From contig JANSWU010000002.1 in the NCBI GenBank assembly GCA_024743315.1, positions 124,001 through 188,000 of the forward strand: a DNA stretch of 64,000 bases, read 5' to 3'. Source of the stretch: Hyphomonadaceae bacterium. Its GTDB lineage: Bacteria > Pseudomonadota > Alphaproteobacteria > Caulobacterales > Hyphomonadaceae. Positions 25,990-35,020 of the stretch are shown here, one piece after another (position 1 is the first letter of the stretch; every line of letters starts with the position of its first letter). Made by a program: the position numbers and the translations under genes. The notes under the pieces are model-generated. The model saw only the letters and a program-made list of their open reading frames with translations, did not search any database and had not been told where the DNA came from.

Positions 25990-28356
25990 ATGGGTCGATG
26001 GATTGGATTGGTGCTGCTTGCAGTCATGCTGGCGGTCAGCGCCTTCGCCCAGGATGCTGCAGGTGCTGCAGATCGGTTCAACCGGCTGCAGGCCGAAGTT
26101 GAAGCGGCTAAGGCTGATCTCGCCGCCGCAAGCGACACGTCTGACGTTTCGGCGGCGCGGCTGATTTTGCAAGAGGGGCGGGTTGAGCTGCAGGATTTGC
26201 AGCGCAGTTTCAGGGCGTCCAAATCTCAACTCGAGGTCGATCTTGGCGTGCTCGGCCCAGCACCTGAAAATGGTCAGGAGCCCGAGGCGGTCGCTGATCT
26301 GCGACGGACTTATGCCGACCGAATCGCAGAATATGATCGCCTTAATGTGCTCGCCAGCGCCTTGATGCAGCAAATCGATACGACGCTGGAAAACTCCGCC
26401 CAGCAATTACGAGACGCTTTTCTCTCAAGTCTTCTGTATCGCGCGCCCCCGCCTTATTTGCCTGCAGAACTCAGCGCGGCATCGTCGCAACTGTCGGAAA
26501 AACTGGCGAGCGGTCAGGCCTGGCTCTCTGGTGGAACCCAAAACGAAGCCGGGGCGCCGCAATCCTCCTGGACGCTGCTCTGGGTCCTGGTCGGCAGCGT
26601 TGTCATCATCTTCCTCATCAATGTGCCGATCAAAGACCGGGTCGCGGCGCAGCTCTGGCGGCAATTGCCGCGCCGCGAGATTACGCCCGCTGGACCTTCT
26701 GCGATTGCCCTGACGCGCACATCCACTCGCATCGTTCTCGCCGCCATCAGCGTGTTTGCTGCGCATCGGTTGAGTCTTGAGATCGGGCTGGTGGCCGATA
26801 CCTATCGCAGCACGCTCGACCAGATTGCGCGCGCGGTATTTCTCCTGCTTTGCGCAAACGCCATTTCGCGTGGACTGTTCGCGCCGGACAATGAGCACTG
26901 GCGGACGTTCAAAATGTCGAATGCGACCGCTAAAGGCGCGCATTTCGCTGCCCTCTCGGTGGCCACTTTGTTCGCCATCGACCAGGTCCTGGTGGCGCTC
27001 ATTGGTCGCGGCGACTTCGGCGCTTTGCTGCGGCTGGAAACCTTGGTCGCGGCAATTGTGTTTGGGATTGTCATGATCACTCTGTATCGGCGACTGCAGC
27101 AGATCCGTGAATCGATTGAGGATTCCGCCAGTCTCGAAACCACGGGCCCCGCGAGCCCAAAAGGCGGAACGCGCAAAGCCGTCGCGCAATTGCTGCTCCT
27201 ATTGCCGGCACTTGTCATGGTCGCCGCCAGCCTGCTCGGATATGCAGCGCTGTCGCGCTGGGTGTTCGAGAAGGCGGCCTATTTCGCGCTCTTCCTCGGC
27301 TATGCTTACTTATTACGGAAATTCCTCGGCAGCTGGACCTTGCTCGCGGTCGAGCGGATCACCTTCGGCAAGACCCGAAATGAAGTCCCGGCCGATGATA
27401 TTATCGGCTTTTGGACGCGGTTTTCGGTCGACATTCTGATCGCCATCGGCGCGCTTCCGATCATCCTCGCTATCTTTGGCATGGAATGGACGGAAATTCG
27501 TACACTCGCCCTGAATTTCATGTCCGGGTTCAGCATCGGATCGATCAGCGTGTCGCCGTCAAATCTGATTTACGGGCTGCTTTTGGTGATCGCCATCCTG
27601 ATGATTACGCGCCTGGCGCAGCGGGTGCTTGAAAACCGTATCTTGCCAAAGACCCGGCTCAATCCCGGCATCCGCAATTCGCTCAAAACTCTGGTCGGAT
27701 ATGCCGGACTGCTTTTTGCCTTTTTCACCGGCGTCTCGGCGCTCGGCTTCAATCTCTCAAATCTTGCGATTATCGCTGGCGCCTTGTCGGTTGGCATCGG
27801 CTTTGGCCTGCAGAGCATCGTCAATAACTTCGTCTCCGGGCTGATCCTATTATTCGAACGGCCGATCAAGATCGATGACTGGGTGATCACGGCGTCCGGG
27901 GAAGGGCGGGTGAAAAAGATCAATGTCCGCTCGACCGAGATCGAGACCTTTGATCGCTGTTCGATCATCGTCCCGAATTCGGAGCTGATTTCCTCTTCGG
28001 TTCAGAACTGGACCTATAAGGATGACACTGCCCGCGTGATTGTTCCGGTTGGCGTGTCGTATGATTCAGATCCTGAACAAGTGCGCGAGGTGCTGCTGAC
28101 TTGTGCGCAGAACCATCCGCAAATTCTCGAGGATCCGGAGCCCTTCGTCTATTTTGCCGACTTTGCTGACAGTTCCCTGAACCTCGAATTGCGCGCCTTT
28201 ATTCGCGACGCGAATAATTCGCTCCTGGTGCGCAATGATCTGCGCTTCAAGATCTTCTCGGCGCTGAAAAAAGCCGGCATCGAAATCCCATTCCCGCAGC
28301 GCGACATTCACATTCGTTCGACCGTGAAGGGCGCGCCTGAAACGGGGCTGGAATAA
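25990..28356 (+). CDS. large MscS-family mechanosensitive channel
   Basis: About 788 residues. MGRWIGLVLLAVMLAVSAFA is a signal peptide; the open frame extends 65 codons further upstream, but that part lies over the MarR promoter region. A periplasmic coiled-coil domain (about 25-190, with AAGAADRFNRLQAEVEAAKA) of DUF3772 type is followed by some ten membrane helices. The MscS core comes last: GALSVGIGFGLQSIVNNFVS is the pore-lining helix, then LLFERPIKIDDWV, RSTEIETFDRCSIIVPNSEL and the beta and C-terminal vestibule domains. It probably releases solutes on hypo-osmotic shock. Confidence 0.88.
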   Translation: MGRWIGLVLLAVMLAVSAFAQDAAGAADRFNRLQAEVEAAKADLAAASDTSDVSAARLILQEGRVELQDLQRSFRASKSQLEVDLGVLGPAPENGQEPEAVADLRRTYADRIAEYDRLNVLASALMQQIDTTLENSAQQLRDAFLSSLLYRAPPPYLPAELSAASSQLSEKLASGQAWLSGGTQNEAGAPQSSWTLLWVLVGSVVIIFLINVPIKDRVAAQLWRQLPRREITPAGPSAIALTRTSTRIVLAAISVFAAHRLSLEIGLVADTYRSTLDQIARAVFLLLCANAISRGLFAPDNEHWRTFKMSNATAKGAHFAALSVATLFAIDQVLVALIGRGDFGALLRLETLVAAIVFGIVMITLYRRLQQIRESIEDSASLETTGPASPKGGTRKAVAQLLLLLPALVMVAASLLGYAALSRWVFEKAAYFALFLGYAYLLRKFLGSWTLLAVERITFGKTRNEVPADDIIGFWTRFSVDILIAIGALPIILAIFGMEWTEIRTLALNFMSGFSIGSISVSPSNLIYGLLLVIAILMITRLAQRVLENRILPKTRLNPGIRNSLKTLVGYAGLLFAFFTGVSALGFNLSNLAIIAGALSVGIGFGLQSIVNNFVSGLILLFERPIKIDDWVITASGEGRVKKINVRSTEIETFDRCSIIVPNSELISSSVQNWTYKDDTARVIVPVGVSYDSDPEQVREVLLTCAQNHPQILEDPEPFVYFADFADSSLNLELRAFIRDANNSLLVRNDLRFKIFSALKKAGIEIPFPQRDIHIRSTVKGAPETGLE

Positions 28357-28374
28357 AGTCGGTATGAGTGCGGT

Positions 28375-29937
28375 TTATTCGACCATCGCGCTTTCGACTG
28401 TGTCGAATTTCTGCGCCACTCGCGGTTTGACGGCGCGCCCGAGAAGGCTGACAGCGATCGCGGCAAGCCCCGACAGGAAGAAGCCTGGGATCATTGCATA
28501 GATCACAGATTCCAGAGGCTGAGGTCCGGTCTCGGATGGCAGGATCGGGACATAGAGCCAGACCAGGACCACAAGCGCACCGGTAATCATTCCAGCCAAA
28601 GCGCCGTCACGGGTCAGGCCGCGCCAGAACAGGCAGAGTAGGATGATCGGGCCAAAGGCAGAGCCGAACCCGGCCCAGGCATTGGCGACGAGATCGAGAA
28701 TATTGCTGTTCGGGTTGAAGGCGAGGGCGATTGCCACCAGGCAGACAATTACGGTCGCCAGGCGGCCCACGAAAACGAGTTCTGACTGGCTCGCTTCGCG
28801 CTTGAAAAAAGTCTTGTAGATGTCTTCCGTGATCGAGCTTGAGGAGACCAAAAGCTGCGAGGAAATCGTGCTCATGATCGCGGCCAGGATGGCGGCGAGC
28901 AAGAAACCTGCGACCAGCGGGTGGAACAGGGCCTGGGAAAGCAGGATAAAGATCGCTTCCGGGTCCGTCAGCTCGGCCTGCAACTGATTTTGCTGCACAT
29001 AGGCAACGCCAACATAACCAACCAAGACCGCGCCGATGACTGTGACCAGCATCCAGCTCATGCCAATCCAGCGCGCCACCGCGACGTCTTTGAGGCTGCG
29101 AATGGCCATGAAGCGAACAATGATGTGCGGCTGGCCAAAATAACCGAGGCCCCAGGCGAGCAATGAGATCAGACCGACCACGGTCATCTCGTCGGTCCAC
29201 CAATTAAAGAATTGCGAGCTGCGCACCGCGTCTTCGCCAGCGCTGGCAGCGATATTGGTCGCTTCGAGAATGCTCGACTCGGCACCCGTGATCCCACCGA
29301 TCGCAAAGAAGGCAATCAAGGGCACCAGGACCAAAGCCAGGAACATAATACAGCCTTGGACAAAGTCGGTCAGGCTGACGGCCAGGAATCCGCCAATGAC
29401 TGTGTAGGCCAGCACGACCCCTGCCGTCACGAACAGGCCAAGCTGGTAATTCAGCCCGAAGGCAGACTCAAACAGCTTGCCGCCAGCAACGATGCCAGAC
29501 GAGGTATAGACGGTGAAAAAGATAATGATGACCAGCGCTGAAATCAGCCGCAGCGCGTGCGAGGTGTCATTGAATCGGTTCTCAAAAAAGTCCGGAATGG
29601 TGATCGAATCGTCCGCCATCTCGGTATAGACACGCAAGCGCGGCGCGACGAAGCGGTAATTTATATAGGCGCCGATAACGAGGCCAACGGCAATCCAAGC
29701 GGCGCTAAAACCGCTCACATAAATCGCCCCTGGCAATCCCATCAGCATCCAGCCTGACATGTCTGAGGCGCCAGCTGACAAGGCTCCGACCGCCGGATGC
29801 AGCTGGCGACCGCCGAGCATATATTCGGACACATCGCTAGTGGATTTGCGATAGGCGTAAACGCCAATCATCATCATGATGATGAAATACGCGGCGAGGG
29901 ATATCATTTCAGGCAGGCTGATCGTCATATTTTGCAT
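28375..29937 (-). CDS. putP: sodium/proline symporter
   Basis: A 520-residue SSS-family symporter with about 13 helices. YMLGGRQLHPAVGALSAGAS and DMSGWMLMGLPGAIYVSG match the PutP sodium- and proline-binding helices; later GLGYFGQPHIIVRFMAI and STISSQLLVSSSSITEDIYK are also PutP hallmarks. It brings proline in with sodium, as nutrient or osmoprotectant. It starts 17 bases after proA, so uptake is likely co-transcribed with synthesis. It ends 18 bases from the convergent MscS gene, another osmotic-stress protein. Confidence 0.93.
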   Translation of the reverse strand: MQNMTISLPEMISLAAYFIIMMMIGVYAYRKSTSDVSEYMLGGRQLHPAVGALSAGASDMSGWMLMGLPGAIYVSGFSAAWIAVGLVIGAYINYRFVAPRLRVYTEMADDSITIPDFFENRFNDTSHALRLISALVIIIFFTVYTSSGIVAGGKLFESAFGLNYQLGLFVTAGVVLAYTVIGGFLAVSLTDFVQGCIMFLALVLVPLIAFFAIGGITGAESSILEATNIAASAGEDAVRSSQFFNWWTDEMTVVGLISLLAWGLGYFGQPHIIVRFMAIRSLKDVAVARWIGMSWMLVTVIGAVLVGYVGVAYVQQNQLQAELTDPEAIFILLSQALFHPLVAGFLLAAILAAIMSTISSQLLVSSSSITEDIYKTFFKREASQSELVFVGRLATVIVCLVAIALAFNPNSNILDLVANAWAGFGSAFGPIILLCLFWRGLTRDGALAGMITGALVVLVWLYVPILPSETGPQPLESVIYAMIPGFFLSGLAAIAVSLLGRAVKPRVAQKFDTVESAMVE

Positions 29938-29954
29938 CGGAAGGCTCTTAAGCG

Positions 29955-31217
29955 TTAAGCGCGGGTCTGGCCATCGCCATGAACCAGATACTTGAAGCTC
30001 GTCAATTGCTCCAATCCGACGGGACCGCGGGCATGCAGTTTGCCGGTCGAGATGCCAATCTCGGCGCCCATGCCGAATTCGCCGCCATCGGAGAATTGCG
30101 TCGACGCATTGTGCATGACGACGGCGCTGTCGATCGTTGAGAAGAATTGCGCCGCTGCAGTCTTGTCTTCAGTCATGATCGCATCTGTATGACCTGACGA
30201 GTAAGTATTGATGAGCTCGAGCGCCTGATCCAGGCCATCGACAATGCGGACAGAAACGATCGCATCGAGATATTCGGTCGACCAGTCATCATCACTGGCC
30301 GGGACGAGGCGGGTATCGAGCGCGCAGGCAGCGGCGTCGCCGCGCAATTCGCAATCCGGCATCGCGTCAGCCAAGGCTGGTACCGCGTGGTCAGCAATGG
30401 CGCGATCGATGATGATGCTTTCCGTGGCGCCGCAAATTCCGGTGCGCCGAAGCTTCGCGTTGCGAATGACCGAAACGGCTTTGTCGAGGTCGGCAGCAGC
30501 GTGGATATAGCTGTGGCAATTGCCATCCAAGTGAAGCAGGGTCGGTACCCGGGCCTGATCGCGGACGAGTTCGACCAGCCCGCGCCCGCCACGCGGAATC
30601 ACCAAATCGACATGATCGATCGCGCTGAGCAAGGCAGCGACGGCGCCGCGGTCGGTTGTTTCGACGGTTTGTACCACATCCTTGGACAAGCCCGCCTCGA
30701 CTAGGCCCGCTTGCATACACGCAACGATTTCCCGGGTCGAATGACGGCTTTCTGACCCCCCACGTAGAATGATGGCATTGCCGGATTTCAGGCACAGCGC
30801 GCTGGCATCGGCGCCAACATTCGGGCGCGACTCATAGATCATGCCGATGACCCCGAGCGCGCAGGCAACGCGTTCAATCTTCAGCCCATTCGGGCGGTCA
30901 AACCTTGCGAGTGCCCGCCCCACGGGGTCCGGCAGCTTGGCAATCTCTTCTAGTGCGTTTGCCATGGCTTCGATACGCGCCTCGTCGAGTTTCAGGCGAT
31001 CGATGAAGGCCGCATTCTTCTTGCCCTCCACGCCCGCCACGTCTTTCGCATTGGCGGTCAAGAGTTCTGCTGTGCGCGCGCGCAGTACCGCTGCAGCTGC
31101 GTTCAGCGCCTGGTTCTTCTGGTCGGTACTGGCCACGGAAATCACTTTCGCAGCGGCTTTCGCACGCGCGCCGAGTTCATCAATATGGCCTTGAATTCTG
31201 TCTTCGAGACGAGTCAT
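29955..31217 (-). CDS. proA: gamma-glutamyl phosphate reductase
   Basis: ProA reduces glutamyl 5-phosphate with NADPH to glutamate semialdehyde, the second step of proline synthesis. The 420-residue aldehyde-dehydrogenase-fold protein shows [51 protein letters not shown] and [14 protein letters not shown] with the catalytic Cys. [20 protein letters not shown] and [20 protein letters not shown] near the end are family signatures. AGGAC precedes the ATG. It lies 27 bases after proC and 17 before putP. Confidence 0.97.
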   Translation of the reverse strand: MTRLEDRIQGHIDELGARAKAAAKVISVASTDQKNQALNAAAAVLRARTAELLTANAKDVAGVEGKKNAAFIDRLKLDEARIEAMANALEEIAKLPDPVGRALARFDRPNGLKIERVACALGVIGMIYESRPNVGADASALCLKSGNAIILRGGSESRHSTREIVACMQAGLVEAGLSKDVVQTVETTDRGAVAALLSAIDHVDLVIPRGGRGLVELVRDQARVPTLLHLDGNCHSYIHAAADLDKAVSVIRNAKLRRTGICGATESIIIDRAIADHAVPALADAMPDCELRGDAAACALDTRLVPASDDDWSTEYLDAIVSVRIVDGLDQALELINTYSSGHTDAIMTEDKTAAAQFFSTIDSAVVMHNASTQFSDGGEFGMGAEIGISTGKLHARGPVGLEQLTSFKYLVHGDGQTRA

Positions 31218-31244
31218 CTTTTGTCCTGATTTTATGTGAATGAG

Positions 31245-32024
31245 TTATCGCAGTTCGACAGCGCGCGCATAGGCGGCCTGCGTTGTCGCACTGAGCAATT
31301 CGGTCAGTTGATCATTGTCATTGAGCGCCCGCAGTCCAGCTTCCGTGGTGCCCGCTTTGCTCGTGACCGAATTGCGTAAATCAGCCAGTTCGGTCTCGCT
31401 TTGCAAAGCCATTTCGACGGCGCCAAGCAGCGTGCCGAGCACCAGCTTACGCGAGGTCTGCGGGTCAAAGCCGAGCTGTTTCGCCGCCTCGACATAAGTC
31501 CGCGCAATCTCGAACACATAACCGGGGCCGCTGCCGGCAATCGCGGTGACGCGGTCAAGACCGTCTTCAGTTTCGACCGGGACAAGCTCCCCAGTTGCTG
31601 ACATCAGGGTCTCAACCATCGCCAAGGTGCGGGGGCGGACGTCTTGCGTGGCAAACAGACCACTGACGCCTTTGCCCAGCGCTGCAGGCATGTTTGGCAT
31701 GATACGGATCACCGCGCGCCCATTCGCCAGACGCGCAAGCGATTCGGTTGAGAGTCCGGCGGCCATTGAGAGTATTTCAGAGTCCGGTTTGAGATATTCG
31801 AAATAGGCGGGCAAAATGTCTGCCACGAGCTGCGGCTTGATCGCCACGACCATCAGATCGAAAGAATCGGCCGTCAGTGATTCCGCATCGCGGAGCACGG
31901 TGACCCGCGAGTGGCTGAAATCCGTGGCCGGATCGACGACCGTAAACTGCATAGCCTCATTATCTGCCCAACGCCGCAGCAGCGCCGATCCCATGTTGCC
32001 ACAACCGATCATTAGAATTTGCAT
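31245..32024 (-). CDS. proC: pyrroline-5-carboxylate reductase
   Basis: ProC makes proline from pyrroline 5-carboxylate using NAD(P)H. The start at 32022-32024 (MQILMIGCGNMGSALL) places the Rossmann motif at the N-terminus and has GGAAGG upstream; the open frame's 12-codon extension lacks such a site. LMVVAIKPQLVADIL, RIMPNMPAALGKGVSGLF, AIAGSGPGYVFEIARTYVEA and VTSKAGTTEAGLRALN are diagnostic. It is first in the proC-proA-putP transcript. Confidence 0.95.
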   Translation of the reverse strand: MQILMIGCGNMGSALLRRWADNEAMQFTVVDPATDFSHSRVTVLRDAESLTADSFDLMVVAIKPQLVADILPAYFEYLKPDSEILSMAAGLSTESLARLANGRAVIRIMPNMPAALGKGVSGLFATQDVRPRTLAMVETLMSATGELVPVETEDGLDRVTAIAGSGPGYVFEIARTYVEAAKQLGFDPQTSRKLVLGTLLGAVEMALQSETELADLRNSVTSKAGTTEAGLRALNDNDQLTELLSATTQAAYARAVELR

Positions 32025-32270
32025 ATTGGCCTTCCTATTGTTGCGCAGCACATAGGGCAATTATGCTTTGAGTTCAAATGATAGCATCTGCAACTATTGT
32101 GGTTGAATCGTTCAAAATCGGCAAAACGAGCCATAATGTCGCGGTTTCGAGGAAAAATCACCAAAATTGCAAGCGATACAGAGGTGTCTCTTAAGTTTCG
32201 TGCTCTAAAGGTGTTGCCTGCGCGTGCGATGCCCCCTAAGTCGCGCCTCAAGACATTAAAGGAGTCCGTT
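32025..32270. other. divergent proC/proB control region
   Basis: About 246 bases between the chosen proC and proB starts. The proB frame is open through much of it, so part could be an N-terminal extension, but the region is AT-richer than the flanking genes and its translation has no family resemblance. An ATGCT/AGCAT dyad near 32063-32087 is visible. No confident promoter or leader peptide found. Confidence 0.4.
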
Positions 32271-33434
32271 TTGGCGGGATCGAAACGAATCGTAATCAAA
32301 ATTGGATCGAGCCTGTTGGCGCATTCGGAGCTGCTGACGCCGCGCTGGTCCTTCATTCAGCAACTCCTGGATGATGTGAAAATGCTGCGTGATGAGGGCC
32401 ATGAAGTGATCCTTTGTTCCTCTGGCGCTGTGGCTCTTGGCCTGAACGTGATTGATGAAACCCCGGAAACGGCAGGCCTGCGCGACAAGCAGGCGGCTGC
32501 GGCTTGTGGCATGCCCTTGCTCTTGAATGCCTATAAACAAGTCGCGCACGAATTCGGGTTTGATATCGCCCAGGTCCTCGTCACTTTGCGCGATCTCGAG
32601 GACCGTCGCCGCTTCCTCAACACCAAGAATACAGTGCACCGTCTGCTCGAGGCGGACATTGTGCCGATCGTGAATGAGAATGATTCCATCACAACGGAAG
32701 AAATCCGTGTCGGCGACAATGACCGCCTGGCAGCGAAAGTCGCGCAAATGGTGCAGGCCGACCATCTGATCATCCTTACCTGTGTCGACGGATTATTCAC
32801 CAAAGACCCCTCCGAACCCGGCGCTGAACTGGTGGAGCGGGTGGAAGATGTCACGCCTTATCTCGCCGTCACCGATGGCGTTAGCGATCTTGGAAGTGGC
32901 GGCATGCTGACCAAAATGCAGGCCGCCAATATGGCGCAGAATGCCGGGTGCGAAACGCTGATCGGCAACGGTGAAGCCGAACGTCCTGTCGTGTCGCTGC
33001 TTGATGGCAGCCGGCCACATACAAAATGTGTCGCGCTGACAGAGCCGGTGTCGGCCTGGACTGCCTGGCTCACGGACCGTCTGCAAATGGCCGGTTGTGT
33101 CACCATCTCAGATGAGGCTGCAACCGCTTTGTGTCGCGGTGAGCGCGGTATTGAACGCGACGATATCCTGTCTGTTCAAGGCATGTTTGTGCGCGGTGAT
33201 GTTATTCATGTCTACGACGAGCAGGGCGTGGAACGCGCCCGCGGTTTGGCCAATCTCACAGCAGAAGAAACACTGATTGTGGCGCGAAACCCAGACATCG
33301 CGCCGGCGCAATTGCTCGGCTTTCAGACGCATGCGACGCTGATCAGCCGCAACAATCTTGTTGTGCTCGATGATCGCCACATTCCGTGGGAAGCCCCGCC
33401 TGAAGACCAGGTCGAGTCGATTGCCGCGGCCTAA
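32271..33434 (+). CDS. proB: glutamate 5-kinase
   Basis: ProB phosphorylates glutamate to glutamyl 5-phosphate, the first and feedback-controlled step of proline synthesis. With the TTG at 32271, preceded by AAAGGAG, the protein starts LAGSKRIVIKIGSSLL and has 387 residues. The amino-acid-kinase domain shows VILCSSGAVALGLN, AAAACGMPLLLNAYKQ, RFLNTKNTVHRLLEADIVPI, NENDSIT, GDNDRLAAKVAQ and GSGGMLTKMQAANMAQNAGC. A C-terminal PUA domain (DILSVQGMFVRGDVIHVYDE) follows. It is divergent from proC-proA-putP and overlaps the MarR stop by 4 bases. Confidence 0.95.
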   Translation: MAGSKRIVIKIGSSLLAHSELLTPRWSFIQQLLDDVKMLRDEGHEVILCSSGAVALGLNVIDETPETAGLRDKQAAAACGMPLLLNAYKQVAHEFGFDIAQVLVTLRDLEDRRRFLNTKNTVHRLLEADIVPIVNENDSITTEEIRVGDNDRLAAKVAQMVQADHLIILTCVDGLFTKDPSEPGAELVERVEDVTPYLAVTDGVSDLGSGGMLTKMQAANMAQNAGCETLIGNGEAERPVVSLLDGSRPHTKCVALTEPVSAWTAWLTDRLQMAGCVTISDEAATALCRGERGIERDDILSVQGMFVRGDVIHVYDEQGVERARGLANLTAEETLIVARNPDIAPAQLLGFQTHATLISRNNLVVLDDRHIPWEAPPEDQVESIAAA

Positions 33435-33910
33435 GACCCGTTTGGGGTGATCTCGCCCACTTCAAGGATCGGCGCGGCATCCAGGGTTTCTGCGTCCATC
33501 ATGCTGGCAATCCGCTGCAGGCTCGACACGAGCAGCGTCTGTTCCCATTCTTCCAGCGCTGTGAAGCTGGCCAGAAACTCCTGCTGCAACAATTCGGGGG
33601 CGGCGGAAATCTTCTCTCGACCCTGATCGGTCAGCGCAATTTTAACCGAGCGACGGTCAGATTGACTGCGCTCGCGTGTGACCAGGTCGGCTTTGACAAG
33701 GCGGTCGATAATCGTTGTGATCGTCGCCTGAGACAGGTGGACTTGGCGGGCAATCTCACTTGGCTTTGCACGACCCACTTTGTGCACTTCACGCAGCACG
33801 ATTAATTGCGGCGCGGTCAATCCGGTCTCTTTTGCCAGTTTCTTCGAGTAAAGATCTATCGCCCGCGTAATCTTGCGTAGGGCGGTCAGAAGCTCATGCT
33901 GTGTATTCAT
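33431..33910 (-). CDS. MarR-family regulator (paralogue)
   Basis: A 159-residue winged-helix protein: LLTALRKITRAIDLYSKKLA, TGLTAPQLIVLREVHKVGRA, ARQVHLSQATITTIIDRLVK and the wing RSQSDRRSVKIALTDQGREK. It is strikingly similar throughout to the MarR protein at 25360-25860. Unlike that gene it has no clear inverted repeat upstream. It is convergent with proB and could respond to a different ligand. Confidence 0.9.
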   Translation of the reverse strand: MNTQHELLTALRKITRAIDLYSKKLAKETGLTAPQLIVLREVHKVGRAKPSEIARQVHLSQATITTIIDRLVKADLVTRERSQSDRRSVKIALTDQGREKISAAPELLQQEFLASFTALEEWEQTLLVSSLQRIASMMDAETLDAAPILEVGEITPNGS

Positions 33911-33990
33911 CGCTCTCCGCTACGCAGAACGCACGCAATTGTCTAGCGATGCCAGAGCGTGTTCGCCGGGAAGGTTGAGATACCAATGTC

Positions 33991-34602
33991 TCATGCCGGC
34001 TTCAGACGAGCTCGGCAGCAGGTGGCGGTGACGAGTCCGATCAGTGCGATGGAGACAATCTGAATATAGCGAAACAGCGGGTCGCCATCATGCGGACCGG
34101 GGTTAAGGAGCAGGATGAGCGTCGGCGCGAGCCCGGCGATCGAGCAGCTTCCGAGTCTCTGGGCTCTGACACGCCAGGACGGCTGGGTCGTGGCGTTTAA
34201 AGTAAACCAGCCGACAAGAAGCGCGCTCATGCCAATGCTGAACAGGACGAGATAAGCGAGCTTGCACGTGGCCGTAATCGATAGCGGGGAGAACGCAAAA
34301 AACTCAACTGCCAGCGGCCAGGCATAGACCCGGGCGACCAAGACTTCCCAAGCCGAAATCAGCGCCAAAGCAAGTGCCGCGAAAACCGCCTCAATCCCAA
34401 TCCGTTTCGGCGAGACATGGCGCCAACCAAGCTGGATAAGGCCAGGCAGAGACCGCACAAAGGCTAATTCGTAGGATCGCTTGTAGGGTCGATCCGTGGC
34501 AGATTGCTCGCGTAAATCGCCTGCGATCGCGTCGCCGAGCTCCGGGCCAGCAAAGAAGTAAATCAACCAGTCGCTCCATGACCCTGCCGTTATCCGGGTC
34601 AT
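33991..34602 (-). CDS. membrane protein with ABC-permease 'prefix'-like N-terminus
   Basis: About 203 residues. The ATG at 34600-34602 overlaps the PadR stop (ATGA) and has AAAGGAG before it. Residues 8-35 (WLIYFFAGPELGDAIAGDLR) resemble the short helical prefix domain found ahead of FtsX/MacB-type ABC permeases in PadR-linked operons. Four hydrophobic helices follow (about 65-85, 103-125, 145-165, 180-195). There is no ABC ATPase or FtsX core here, so this looks like a stand-alone relative. Function unknown; translational coupling suggests it works with or is controlled by PadR. Confidence 0.65.
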   Translation of the reverse strand: MTRITAGSWSDWLIYFFAGPELGDAIAGDLREQSATDRPYKRSYELAFVRSLPGLIQLGWRHVSPKRIGIEAVFAALALALISAWEVLVARVYAWPLAVEFFAFSPLSITATCKLAYLVLFSIGMSALLVGWFTLNATTQPSWRVRAQRLGSCSIAGLAPTLILLLNPGPHDGDPLFRYIQIVSIALIGLVTATCCRARLKPA

Positions 34603-34937
34603 GCCTGCGCTCCTTTCAACCATGCCGGAAGACCTTGCATCATGCTGTGCAAGGCGATGGCTGAACGTTCGACTTGGGTTTGGCCCTGCCGCGTCACCCG
34701 GAAAAAGCGTTTCGCCCGCCCGCCGCGGACGGCTGATGCTTCGCCCATCCTCGCTTCGACATATCCTTTCTTCTCAAGGCGATTAAGGGTGGAATAAAGC
34801 GCGCCGACGGAGACATCGCGGCCGGTCCGGTGGTCGATTTCCTCGATGATCGCAACACCATAAGCCGCGTCCCCAAGGCGCATCAGCGCCCCCATTACGA
34901 TCAGCTCAAACTCTCCGAGAAACTTTTCATTTGGCAT
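34599..34937 (-). CDS. PadR-family regulator
   Basis: About 112 residues. FELIVMGALMRLGDAAYGVA and EEIDHRTGRDVSVGALYSTL are the PadR winged-helix core, followed by NRLEKKGYVEARMGEA, the GGRAKRFFRVTRQG wing and a short C-terminal dimerisation helix. The ATG at 34935-34937 (MPNEKFLGE) is chosen over a longer open frame because the PadR core follows directly. An AT-rich inverted repeat lies 13 bases upstream. It is divergent from the esterase-like genes and likely controls its own operon. Confidence 0.9.
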   Translation of the reverse strand: MPNEKFLGEFELIVMGALMRLGDAAYGVAIIEEIDHRTGRDVSVGALYSTLNRLEKKGYVEARMGEASAVRGGRAKRFFRVTRQGQTQVERSAIALHSMMQGLPAWLKGAQA

Positions 34938-34949
34938 TTGACAAATCCA

Positions 34950-34972
34950 TTTATTCTGTTTTGTAAAATAAA
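34950..34972. promoter_or_regulatory. AT-rich inverted repeat, possible PadR operator
   Basis: TTTATT (34950-34955) and AATAAA (34967-34972) flank an 11-base spacer in the 83-base gap between padR and the divergent esterase-like gene. It is the only dyad visible there; six-base AT arms are weak evidence. Confidence 0.3.
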
Positions 34973-35020
34973 TAGCTTGTCCGGTCAATCCGGTTTGTGT
35001 GAACCTCGAAAGGATCAAAA

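Noticed and set aside
26425-27189. Minus-strand open frame of about 254 codons
   Set aside because: It is antisense to the MscS channel gene; Arg/Gln-rich shadow composition.
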